Assembly: GCA_023231105.1 (NCBI GenBank)
Contig: JALNWB010000047.1
Coordinates: 1-24,178, forward strand
Source of the DNA: Ignavibacteriaceae bacterium
Lineage (GTDB): Bacteria > Bacteroidota > Ignavibacteria > Ignavibacteriales > Ignavibacteriaceae
DNA: 24,178 bases
Direction: 5' to 3'
Position 1 is the first letter of the stretch. Each line of letters opens with the position of its first letter. Positions 18,169 to 24,178 of the stretch are shown in pieces. Position numbers and translations under genes: made by a program. Below the pieces are notes generated by a model. The model ran no database searches. It was not told the DNA's origin and was given only the letters and a program-made list of their open reading frames with translations.

Positions 18169-18254
18169 CGCCCCTTCAGGGCTTTGATGCTTAAGTAGAA
18201 TTCTTTTCATAGGGCTTCGCCCTATGTTAGGGGTATGTCGCCCTTTCAGGGCTT
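18169..18254. repeat. REP-like palindromic element (three hairpins)
   Basis: Two near-identical 16-nt direct copies (CGCCCCTTCAGGGCTT at 18169-18184; CGCCCTTTCAGGGCTT at 18239-18254, one mismatch) flank a perfect hairpin at 18208-18226, CATAGGGC-TTC-GCCCTATG. Each outer copy folds itself (GCCC-5 nt-GGGC). This layout is that of REP/BIME elements mobilised by REP-associated tyrosine transposases, which are common between Bacteroidota genes; none is encoded here. The rest of the gap 18073-18517 shows nothing I can name. Confidence 0.6.
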
Positions 18255-18517
18255 AGAAATAGTAAAGTGTTCATAATAATCGTTTTTTCAATAATAAAAA
18301 GTACTTCTTTGTCATTTAAAAGTAATTCCTAAAACGGCGCATAGACCGTTGTTAAACCAAGAATAACATTCCCATTTCTATGAACAACACTTCACAAACC
18401 GGTAGAAAAACCGCCGTATTTTATAATCCTATAATTAACATCTCATTGCCGTAATTTATTCCCATGTAATAAAACTTTTCCCGCGGAATATTATTACTGA
18501 GAATAAAAAAATGAAAA

Positions 18518-19171
18518 TTAAAAATAATAGGAGAGTGCAAGTCTTGTTTCAACTGCTTTATATGCTACCCAACCATGTTCAACGTTATCGGAACTTAAAA
18601 AAGTACCATCTTTAGGAATTTGTGTTAAGCAGTAATTGGTGATTGATTTTATACCGAACATTTCATTATTAATTGCAAAGGTATATTCTAACCCGCCGCC
18701 AACTAAAAAGAGGAACCGATTCATTTCATTAGTAATTGTACTTTTTATCATAGCTTCGGTATTTAACCCGGGAGCGTACGTCTTACTTGCTAATATATAT
18801 GAAGGTTCCACATTTAGTATTACCGATGTATTTATTAGTCCTATTCTATATTTTACCTGAAGCGGTACGGAAATTAAATAGTGATCAATTGTAGAAGTTA
18901 CATTTCCTAAAGCATAAAGATCAATAGTGATTGCTCTACCCAAATCATAAAATCTAAGTCCGCCAGTTGCGGCAATATTACCGTATTTATAAAATTCGCG
19001 GTTAAGCGCGATACTTATTTTTGGTCTAATATTTGGTTTGATATCATTTAGAATACCCATATCAAAAGTAAACCAGGATTGATTCAATCCTATTTCAAAC
19101 TGAAACGATTTTTGTTGAGCGGAAAGAACCAATGAGAAGAACAGAAAGAAAATAAACACGAAGTTTTTCAT
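18518..19171 (-). CDS. small outer-membrane beta-barrel protein
   Basis: This is a 217-residue protein with a clear signal peptide (MKNFVFIFFLFFSLVLSAQ, cleavage probably after SAQ). The mature part alternates polar and hydrophobic residues in strands (FQFEIGLNQSWFTFDMG; IAATGGLRFYDLG; FLFLVGGGLEYTF) and ends LALSYYF with a terminal Phe, as expected for an outer-membrane beta-barrel of the porin-like or PorT-like kind common in Bacteroidota. By size an 8- to 10-strand barrel is likely. AAAGGTG about 5 nt before the ATG supports the start. It is isolated in a gene-poor region. No ligand or partner can be inferred. Confidence 0.75.
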   Translation of the reverse strand: MKNFVFIFFLFFSLVLSAQQKSFQFEIGLNQSWFTFDMGILNDIKPNIRPKISIALNREFYKYGNIAATGGLRFYDLGRAITIDLYALGNVTSTIDHYLISVPLQVKYRIGLINTSVILNVEPSYILASKTYAPGLNTEAMIKSTITNEMNRFLFLVGGGLEYTFAINNEMFGIKSITNYCLTQIPKDGTFLSSDNVEHGWVAYKAVETRLALSYYF

Positions 19172-19607
19172 ATAAACACCTTTTCCCTTTGGGTAGAATA
19201 ATATAGTTATAGAATTGTTAGCTAATTGAAAAACATCAACGGATTTTAATAACCTTTGTTATACAGTATTATCTTTTTTGCAATAAAACCTTTTTGAAGT
19301 TGAAAAAGAAGAGAATTAAATATTTACCCTTTTTTATGAGATTTGTCTGAAATGTATTTAGCAAAGAAACAGACCCTTTTATTTCTTGATAATTTTTCTT
19401 TATGAAAATTAAATCTGCCTAACGGAATCATCAATGCAATAAATAATACTTGATTCATTCCCCCCCTATTTTTTTTACGACTACAATTTCTTTTCGGTCA
19501 AATGGATATTATTACCGCCGGTTGTTGCAAGTTGGTAGAATAAATACTTCAAATTTCAACCCTACAGATTTAGTTTTTGATCGTAAGTTTTGAAAGTTAA
19601 AAGATCG
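19172..19607. other. intergenic region upstream of the beta-barrel gene
   Basis: This is AT-rich sequence with no credible gene on either strand. It contains adjacent homopolymer runs (seven C at 19460-19466, eight T shortly after). Presumably it carries the beta-barrel promoter, but no box stands out. A weak extra repeat unit resembling the neighbouring 21-bp array may lie at about 19587-19607. Confidence 0.4.
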
Positions 19608-19828
19608 TTTTGAAGTTTCGCTAATAACTTTTCAAGCTTTTCTAATAACTTTTTAAGTTTGTCAAGTAGCTTTTATAGTTTGCCAAGTGACTTTTGAAGT
19701 TTCGCAGGTAACTTTTATAATCTCGCAAGTAACTTTTCAAACTTCTCAAGTAGCTTTTCAAGTTTGTTGAGTAACATTTAAAGTTTACCAAGTAACTTTT
19801 GAAGATTCATAAGTAGCTCCCCAAGTTT
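19608..19828. repeat. 21-bp tandem repeat array, 10 full units plus a partial
   Basis: Ten consecutive units of exactly 21 nt (starting 19608, 19629, 19650, 19671, 19692, 19713, 19734, 19755, 19776, 19797) plus a partial unit share the consensus TTTT-g-AAGTTT-gcc-AAGTAAC. Units differ by substitutions only; no indel breaks the period. On the minus strand one frame reads as a leucine heptad, K-L-L-x-K-L-(E/Q), for the whole array and continues to a TAG at 19562-19564. It is interrupted by three TAA codons (19673, 19715, 19778), all at the same heptad position. It is either a decayed coiled-coil gene or a non-coding array whose period equals two DNA helical turns. Confidence 0.85.
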
Positions 19829-20338
19829 GGGTTAAGGGTTTTTAAGCTAAAATTGAACATTCACAAAGTTCTTCTAAAAGTTATTGATTTATTCTGTGAA
19901 GCAGGTAATGTGAGAAAAGTTATGAAAAAGTTCTTTCATCAAAATCGGAATAACGAGAAGAAATATCGGTGAATAATGAGAAAATAAATATTTTTAAAAA
20001 GCAAGAAGAAAAAAAAATATTTTTTAAAGTGAATTTTTGCTTTGCACATAAATAAAATATTTTTAGTTTGGTATTGAAATTTGGTGCAGGTACCCCTATA
20101 GTTATCGAGAAAGCAACAAATACAACTGTTCTTAGAAATAGTGACAATTTGATCAGTCTATTGGGAATTATCAATTTATTCTCTTTAGTTTATAAATAGT
20201 TTACCTAATTAATCTATGAGTCTATAAAAAATTTAAAAATTGCATTTCAGAGCAAATATTTTGAATTAAAAGGAGCGCATTTTTTTTGCATCAACCTTTT
20301 TAGAGCAAGTCATAGCTATTTATCACTTAAACTGAAAG
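19829..20338. other. intergenic region between repeat array and small gene
   Basis: This 510-nt AT-rich stretch has no gene I can support. A short frame on each strand (around 20040-20200) lacks a ribosome binding site and recognisable motifs. The last 130 nt presumably carry the promoter of the following gene; an AAAAGGAG at about 20268-20275 precedes no usable start codon. Confidence 0.35.
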
Positions 20339-20353
20339 AAAGGAGAAAAAACA

Positions 20354-20725
20354 ATGCCGATCAAATTAAATAGAACTCATTCTTATTTAACGTCAAAGTT
20401 GGACAATTTAGCTGAAGGTATAATAAAACATTCCGTAGAGCCGAATTTTCCGGCAAACGTTAAGGAAGAAGATATTCGCGCTATGCGTTCGGAACTCGAT
20501 ACTCTTCGTATTATGTATAAAGAGTTTAATACCGAGACGAGAATAAAGTACCGTGAATATATGGATCGTTTCGAAGCGTTTAATAAGAAGCATGCACAAT
20601 TAGCATCTCTTATTTATGCGTCATTCGGAAAGAAGAATCAAGTTCTAGCGGATTTTGGGTTAAAACCTCATAAGGTAAGAACTTCTGTAAAAGTTCCACC
20701 TGTTGAAACTACAAAACCCGCATAG
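20354..20725 (+). CDS. small helical hypothetical protein
   Basis: This 123-residue protein is not one I recognise. It looks like a real gene: AAAGGAG lies 8 nt before the ATG and a strong intrinsic terminator starts 16 nt after the stop. The sequence is charged and helical. A segment from about residue 35 to 80 (KEEDIRAMRSELDTLRIMYKE, then TRIKYREYMDRFEAFNKKH) has spacing that suggests a coiled coil or helical hairpin. The tail is Pro/Thr/Lys-rich (VPPVETTKPA). There is no signal peptide or membrane segment, so it should be cytoplasmic. The strong translation signal and dedicated terminator suggest a single, well-expressed transcript. Neighbouring sequence gives no functional clue. Confidence 0.75.
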   Translation: MPIKLNRTHSYLTSKLDNLAEGIIKHSVEPNFPANVKEEDIRAMRSELDTLRIMYKEFNTETRIKYREYMDRFEAFNKKHAQLASLIYASFGKKNQVLADFGLKPHKVRTSVKVPPVETTKPA

Positions 20726-20741
20726 AGCTTGCGCATAAGCC

Positions 20742-20778
20742 AAATGCCCGGAGAGAAATCTTCGGGCGTTTGTATTTT
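20742..20778 (+). terminator. intrinsic terminator
   Basis: GCCCGGAGA (20746-20754) pairs with TCTTCGGGC (20759-20767, one G-T pair) around a GAAA loop. The stem extends by AAAT/GTTT outside and is followed by a T-rich tail (TTTGTATTTT). It lies 16 nt after the stop of the small helical protein gene. Confidence 0.8.
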
Positions 20779-20867
20779 AAAGTGAACTGGAGAGTAAACT
20801 TAGATATTTAAATAGAAATATGCAAATCGGTCTAAAAAAGATTTTGAGTCTATGTCAAATATAGTGG

Positions 20868-21190
20868 CTAGTCATAGTTAAGTTTGCCTGCTACAAAATA
20901 AATCATATTGATAAAGTTGTTATTATTTCTAAAACCCCTTGGACTTCTTTTGGTCAATTGTATTTTAGAATTAATGCTTTCTAAAAAACCATAGAGATTT
21001 TAGACTCGAAGTAGTTAATAACGCCAATCCAATGACTGTTATAAGTATTAACAAATTTATTAAAGTGAACGATAAAAACATCTTCAACTAAATAGCGCCA
21101 ATAAGTAAGAAAATAAACAGCTTCCTCGAAGTAAGAAAAGATCCAGGAATCATTAAAGAGTTCTTTAGCCGATATGCTTGTCCAGGTTTA
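20868..21190 (-). pseudogene. decayed ISL3-family transposase, C-terminal remnant
   Basis: On the minus strand this reads, in pieces, as the C-terminus of an ISL3-family DDE transposase. One frame gives ELFNDSWIFSYFEEAVYF, LTYWRYLVEDVFIVHFNKF and VNTYNSHWIGVINYFESKIS. At about 20992 the frame breaks. The next frame gives ESINSKIQLTKRSPRGFRN, then NFINMIYFVAGKLNYD and a TAG at 20868-20870. Restoring one A (AAT for AT) would join them as ISNGFLESINSKIQ, the conserved ISL3 ending (ITNG-x-x-EGINSKIQ, RGFRN, MIYF-x-x-GKL). A second shift lies near 21160-21170, where PKPGQAYRLK precedes in another frame. The catalytic N-terminal two thirds are missing, so it is a non-functional relic. A degenerate terminal inverted repeat may lie at about 20845-20862. 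Confidence 0.7.
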
Positions 21191-21324
21191 GGAATTAGGC
21201 AAAATGCAGAAGTTAAAAGACAGAGTAATATTAAAGAAAATATGATCTGAAGAAAAAAGTAAAGAGTGATAATATAACCGCTCTTTACTTGCCACGTAGC
21301 TTTATAAAAAATGGAATAATTTGT

Positions 21325-21355
21325 TTTGATCTGAATTCGAGATATTTTAATTTTA
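21325..21355 (+). promoter_or_regulatory. Bacteroidota-type promoter candidate for the lectin gene
   Basis: TTTG (21325-21328) is followed after exactly 19 nt by TAATTTTA (21348-21355), one base from the TAnnTTTG box. It lies 45 nt before the lectin ATG. Box match and spacing fit the Bacteroidota housekeeping promoter; chance matches are possible in AT-rich DNA. Confidence 0.4.
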
Positions 21356-21400
21356 CATAGTTAGTTTTTAGAAGTAACCAAAAACAAAAAAAGGAATACC

Positions 21401-21760
21401 ATGAAAACCTTCACAATTGTACTCGCATTTTTTCTCTCCACTATTTTTTTACAAGCTCAAACCCAACTACAAAGCGGAAGTTTTAACTTCAACTCAAGTG
21501 TTCCGGGTTATACACTCGATAAGAACATTGGAGAACGTTCAACTACAATTGAAGTTACCTTCGATAAACCGTTTGATAAAAAACCTAAGGTTGTTTTGAG
21601 TACCGTCATGATTGATGCCGAAACCAAATCAAATTTAAGATATAGAGTTGAAGCCTACCCAATTTCTCGAGATGGGTTTATGATTAAACTTACTACATGG
21701 GGAGATACGAAAATATTCGGTCTCAATGGAAATTGGTTAGCTCATGCTGATAATCAGTAA
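21401..21760 (+). CDS. secreted single-domain H-type lectin-like protein
   Basis: This is a 119-residue protein. A signal peptide (MKTFTIVLAFFLSTIFLQAQ, cleavage probably after the second Ala-Gln) precedes about 95 residues resembling the H-type lectin domain (PF09458), the N-acetylgalactosamine-binding fold of snail agglutinin and discoidin C-termini. Matching features are the SGSFNFN opening, TIEVTFDKPFDKKPKVVLSTVMID, the RYRVEAYPISRDGFMIKLTTW stretch, and WGDTKIFGLNGNWLAHA at the end. AAGGA lies 5 nt before the ATG. It has no C-terminal sorting domain or lipobox, so it is probably periplasmic or released. Oligomerisation, usual for H-type lectins, is expected. The next gene also encodes a carbohydrate binder. 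Confidence 0.75.
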   Translation: MKTFTIVLAFFLSTIFLQAQTQLQSGSFNFNSSVPGYTLDKNIGERSTTIEVTFDKPFDKKPKVVLSTVMIDAETKSNLRYRVEAYPISRDGFMIKLTTWGDTKIFGLNGNWLAHADNQ

Positions 21761-22351
21761 CATACGATTCACAATTAATTGGTAAGGAAAGAGAATAAAG
21801 GTAAAACAATGAGTTTAGATTTTTTTTTCTTCTTTTCGCAATGAATGATGGACGTTTTAAGAAATAATACATATCAATTACATTAAGGTTACTTCTATAA
21901 ACTAATTATATCAAAATCAAATAATGTAATGATTCATCGGGAAACGGGATTTTAAGATTAATTAAGTAAAGGGGAAAATCGGTTAGCATGATTGACATTC
22001 AAACGTTACCTTTTAGGTAAGGCGAACTTCATTTCTCTCACCGAAAGTTTTTCTTAAATGCGGTTCATTAAAAAATTTTCGAAGATTAAATAAAACAACC
22101 GGCTAAATAGTCTTTTTGTAGTATAGAGAATAATAAGAAGCAATCTAATCTCTTGCATCCTCAAAATAAACCTGGAACTCTTTTGTAAGCCTTCCTCATG
22201 AGACTTTTTATTCGTGAGCGTAATGTTTTCATCCTTTCATTTTTTAGAATCTCCTTTTTTACTCCTCGGAAAATTTAAGAAATTCCTTTTCCATTTGAAG
22301 TTTTAAAACCTCCGTTCTAAAATTAAAAAATTTAATTTTTTCATTTATTTC
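21761..22351. other. long intergenic region
   Basis: I see no credible gene in this stretch. A 6-bp hairpin TTACCT-TTT-AGGTAA lies at 22006-22020. Short minus-strand frames at about 22200-22350 lack a convincing start and motif. The right end leads into the control region of the CBM9 gene. Confidence 0.4.
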
Positions 22352-22404
22352 TTGACAACAAGCGAAAAATTATTTAAGTTTCAGGTGCAGTGTAAACGTT
22401 TACA
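22352..22404 (+). promoter_or_regulatory. LacI-type operator downstream of a possible promoter
   Basis: TGTAAACGTTTACA at 22391-22404 is a perfect 14-bp palindrome with a central CG, the form of LacI-family operators (it also fits the CcpA cre consensus). It lies 104 nt before the start of the CBM9 gene. A TTGACA at 22352-22357 lies upstream with only a weak -10 (TTTAAG) after 16 nt. If that promoter is real, a bound repressor would block elongation. No LacI-family regulator is encoded in the window. Confidence 0.55.
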
Positions 22405-22508
22405 TTGATATTTCTAAAAAAATGAAGTTTGTACGATTTAATCGAAAAGAAAGATTTTAGTTTCTTTGTTACTAAATAAATCACAACCAACAAAAAAAGG
22501 AGAGTTAT

Positions 22509-24178
22509 ATGAAACTCGCACTTTACAAGTTCAATTTCTTCGTTTTCGTTTTTCTGCTTTTAACAAGCAGCTATTTAAAAGCCCAAACTGCTGATCCTGC
22601 AACCTTACCGGTCTATCCGACTTCCGGTGCAATTACTTTGGATGGTGTTCTTGATGAAGCAGACTGGAGTAAACCTTATCCATATATTCTTTTTGGGAAA
22701 AACGCTGTTAACTATGACGGTGTTGGAAGAACCCCAACAGGTGGAGCTGTTGTAAAAGAAACCTATACCGATTCTTCAATAACAAAGGTGAAGTTCCTTC
22801 AAAATGGAACCGACCTTTATATTGCACTTCAATCAGATGACAAACAAATTTGTAAATTTGATTGGGAAGGTGACGGTATGTTCTTAGTAATGCAGAACAA
22901 TACCGGTGGCACAAATGAATATAAGATGTACGTCCGCAAAAATGTTCTAGGTGATTGGGAACTCGGACCAGAAACAAATTCACCCGCCGGCGCTTTTGAA
23001 GGTAAATCAGTTGTCAATGGTACTATTTACGATTCAGCTTCAGTTGATAACGGTTATACTGCTGAAATGGTAATTCATTTAGATAAACTTGGTTTTACTT
23101 CAGCTCCAGCAACATTAGATTTGCGCATCAATATTTTTGATCCTGATAACTTTAGTGTTCCTGATAATCCATGGGGAGCCAGCGGAAGTTATTACAAACA
23201 ATGGTGGGGTTCTGAATGGGGTCCAGACAATAGAAAATTAAGTTTAAATAACAGTGCAACCAATGTTGACCCAGCTTCAATAAATGTTTTCCCGACATCA
23301 GCCGCTATTACTTTAGATGGTGCGCTTAATGAAGCGGATTGGAGCAAATCATATCCGTATGTAATGTTTAAATATGGTGGAGCTGCAACCGGTGACGCTG
23401 TCTCACCAACTTATGGATGGATTGTAAAAGGGAATTATACCGATCAATCAACTACAAATGTTAAATTCCTTCAAAATGGATTAGATCTTTATATTGCTCT
23501 TCAATCAGATGACAACCAAATTTGTAAATTTGATTGGGAAGGCGATGGTATGTTCCTGGTAATGCAGAACAATACCGGTGGCACAAATGAATATAAAATG
23601 TACGTCCGCAAAAATGTTCTTGGTGATTGGGAACTTGGACCAGAAACAAATTCACCTGCCGGCGCTTTTGAAGGCAAATCAGTTGTCAACGGGACTATTT
23701 ACGATTCAGCATCAGTTGATAACGGTTACACTGCTGAAATGGTAATTCATTTAGACAAACTTGGTTTTGCTACTGCTCCTTCAGCTTTAGATTTGCGCAT
23801 CAATATTTTTGATCCTGATAACTTTAGTGTTCCTGATAATCCATGGGGAGCCAGCGGAGTTTATTACAAACAATGGTGGGGTTCCGAATGGGGTCCAACC
23901 AACAGACAAATTAAACTAAACAATGTTGTTCCTGTTGAATTAACTTCATTTAGCGCCAACGCAACACAAAGCGGTGTTGAATTGAAATGGTCAACGGCTA
24001 CCGAAACTAACAATAAAGGTTTTGAAGTTCAAAGAAGTTCCGACAACAAAACTTTTAATTTGATAAGCTTTGTTGATGGTAAAGGTACTACCACCTTAAT
24101 ACAACATTATAATTATGTAGATGCTTCTGCAATTTCCGGTAAATATTTCTATCGATTGCGTCAAGTTGATTTTGACGG
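22509..24178 (+). CDS. secreted protein with two CBM9-like domains and T9SS-associated C-terminal region (incomplete)
   Basis: The gene starts at ATG 22509 (AAGGAG 6 nt before) and stays open to the window end, 556 codons so far. A signal peptide ends near residue 25 (LKAQ). Two tandem domains (about residues 37-248 and 262-472) each start with an AITLDG-x-L-x-EADWSK stretch and resemble family 9 carbohydrate-binding modules (DOMON-like beta sandwich). They contain FLQNG-x-DLYIALQSDD, FDWEGDGMFLVMQNN, YTAEMVIHLDKLGF and DNPWGASG. After VPVELTSFSA comes the Fn3-like region (GFEVQRSSDN, YFYRLRQVDFDG) that typically precedes a type IX secretion sorting domain, which would lie beyond the window. 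The product is therefore probably displayed on the cell surface to bind glycans. A catalytic domain is not seen in the part visible. Confidence 0.9.
   Translation, partial: MKLALYKFNFFVFVFLLLTSSYLKAQTADPATLPVYPTSGAITLDGVLDEADWSKPYPYILFGKNAVNYDGVGRTPTGGAVVKETYTDSSITKVKFLQNGTDLYIALQSDDKQICKFDWEGDGMFLVMQNNTGGTNEYKMYVRKNVLGDWELGPETNSPAGAFEGKSVVNGTIYDSASVDNGYTAEMVIHLDKLGFTSAPATLDLRINIFDPDNFSVPDNPWGASGSYYKQWWGSEWGPDNRKLSLNNSATNVDPASINVFPTSAAITLDGALNEADWSKSYPYVMFKYGGAATGDAVSPTYGWIVKGNYTDQSTTNVKFLQNGLDLYIALQSDDNQICKFDWEGDGMFLVMQNNTGGTNEYKMYVRKNVLGDWELGPETNSPAGAFEGKSVVNGTIYDSASVDNGYTAEMVIHLDKLGFATAPSALDLRINIFDPDNFSVPDNPWGASGVYYKQWWGSEWGPTNRQIKLNNVVPVELTSFSANATQSGVELKWSTATETNNKGFEVQRSSDNKTFNLISFVDGKGTTTLIQHYNYVDASAISGKYFYRLRQVDFD
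22617..23252 (+). repeat. CBM9-like domain copy 1 (direct repeat)
   Basis: This is the first copy of an internal duplication in the CBM9 protein gene. It aligns with copy 2 at an offset of 675 nt at the left end and 672 nt from about 22794 to the end. Over 22841-23100 the differences are almost all at third codon positions. Confidence 0.85.
23292..23924 (+). repeat. CBM9-like domain copy 2 (direct repeat)
   Basis: This is the second copy of the internal duplication. Its first about 170 nt diverge most from copy 1 (the loop after EADWSK differs in length and sequence). The remainder is nearly identical at the protein level. Confidence 0.85.

Noticed and set aside
19608..19828. CRISPR array
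   Set aside because: The 21-nt units are contiguous and diverged, with no alternation of constant repeats and unique spacers, and no cas genes are present.
19920..20174. 84-codon hydrophobic minus-strand frame
   Set aside because: TTG start without a ribosome binding site, low-complexity Phe/Ile/Lys composition and no family resemblance; likely chance.
22200..22360. Short minus-strand frames (one basic peptide MKTLRSRIKSLMRKAYKR..., one Glu/Lys-rich) with AAAAAGGAG nearby
   Set aside because: The frames are very short, one lacks a start codon, and the AAAAAGGAG leads only to a three-codon frame. Not enough to call a gene or leader peptide.
22708..23689. Pairs of minus-strand frames with matching sequences inside the CBM9 gene
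   Set aside because: They are antisense shadows of the duplicated CBM9 domains; their similarity simply reflects the repeat on the coding strand.

Overview
The window reads as an AT-rich chromosomal segment from a Bacteroidota-type bacterium, most likely the Ignavibacteria branch. The main evidence is the last gene: a secreted protein whose C-terminal region (PVELTSF... GFEVQRS... YRLRQVDFDG) is the stretch that normally precedes a type IX secretion sorting domain. Two TAnnTTTG-like promoter boxes, each 19 nt from a TTTG-like box, agree with this. The assignment rests on protein style only, not on a marker gene.

Layout. (1) 1-6589 is a housekeeping block on the + strand: the 3' end of a glutaryl-CoA dehydrogenase-like gene, guaB (IMP dehydrogenase), a GT4-type glycosyltransferase, purD (overlapping the glycosyltransferase by one base), a DinB-like DUF1569 protein with a TTG start, and an MFS exporter. 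(2) 6719-9874 is a minus-strand block of two translationally coupled pairs: a zinc-dependent phospholipase C-like protein with a lipoprotein, then TcmP with its three-cysteine partner (DUF5131, phage Gp37/Gp68 family). (3) 10274-18072 is a plus-strand pair: a large type IIG-like restriction-modification enzyme and, 71 nt downstream, a 1518-residue protein that joins a Cap4/DUF4297-like nuclease domain to a STAND NTPase core and a long helical C-terminus, the architecture of Avs-type antiphage sensors. Blocks 2 and 3 together look like a defence island. The STAND gene and the target-recognition part of the restriction enzyme are clearly more AT-rich than their surroundings.

(4) 18073-21400 is gene-poor. 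It holds a REP-like palindromic element, a small outer-membrane beta-barrel gene, an indel-free array of 21-bp repeats, a short conserved-looking gene with a strong ribosome binding site and terminator, and a decayed ISL3-family transposase that no intact reading frame reveals. (5) 21401-24178 encodes secreted carbohydrate binders: a small H-type lectin and a protein with two nearly identical CBM9-like domains. The second has a perfect 14-bp LacI-type operator upstream, suggesting sugar-responsive control. It runs off the end of the window.

The strongest candidate for a new system is the 6.7-18.1 kb region: a restriction enzyme next to a nuclease-STAND sensor, facing a divergent TcmP/DUF5131 and phospholipase-like/lipoprotein block.
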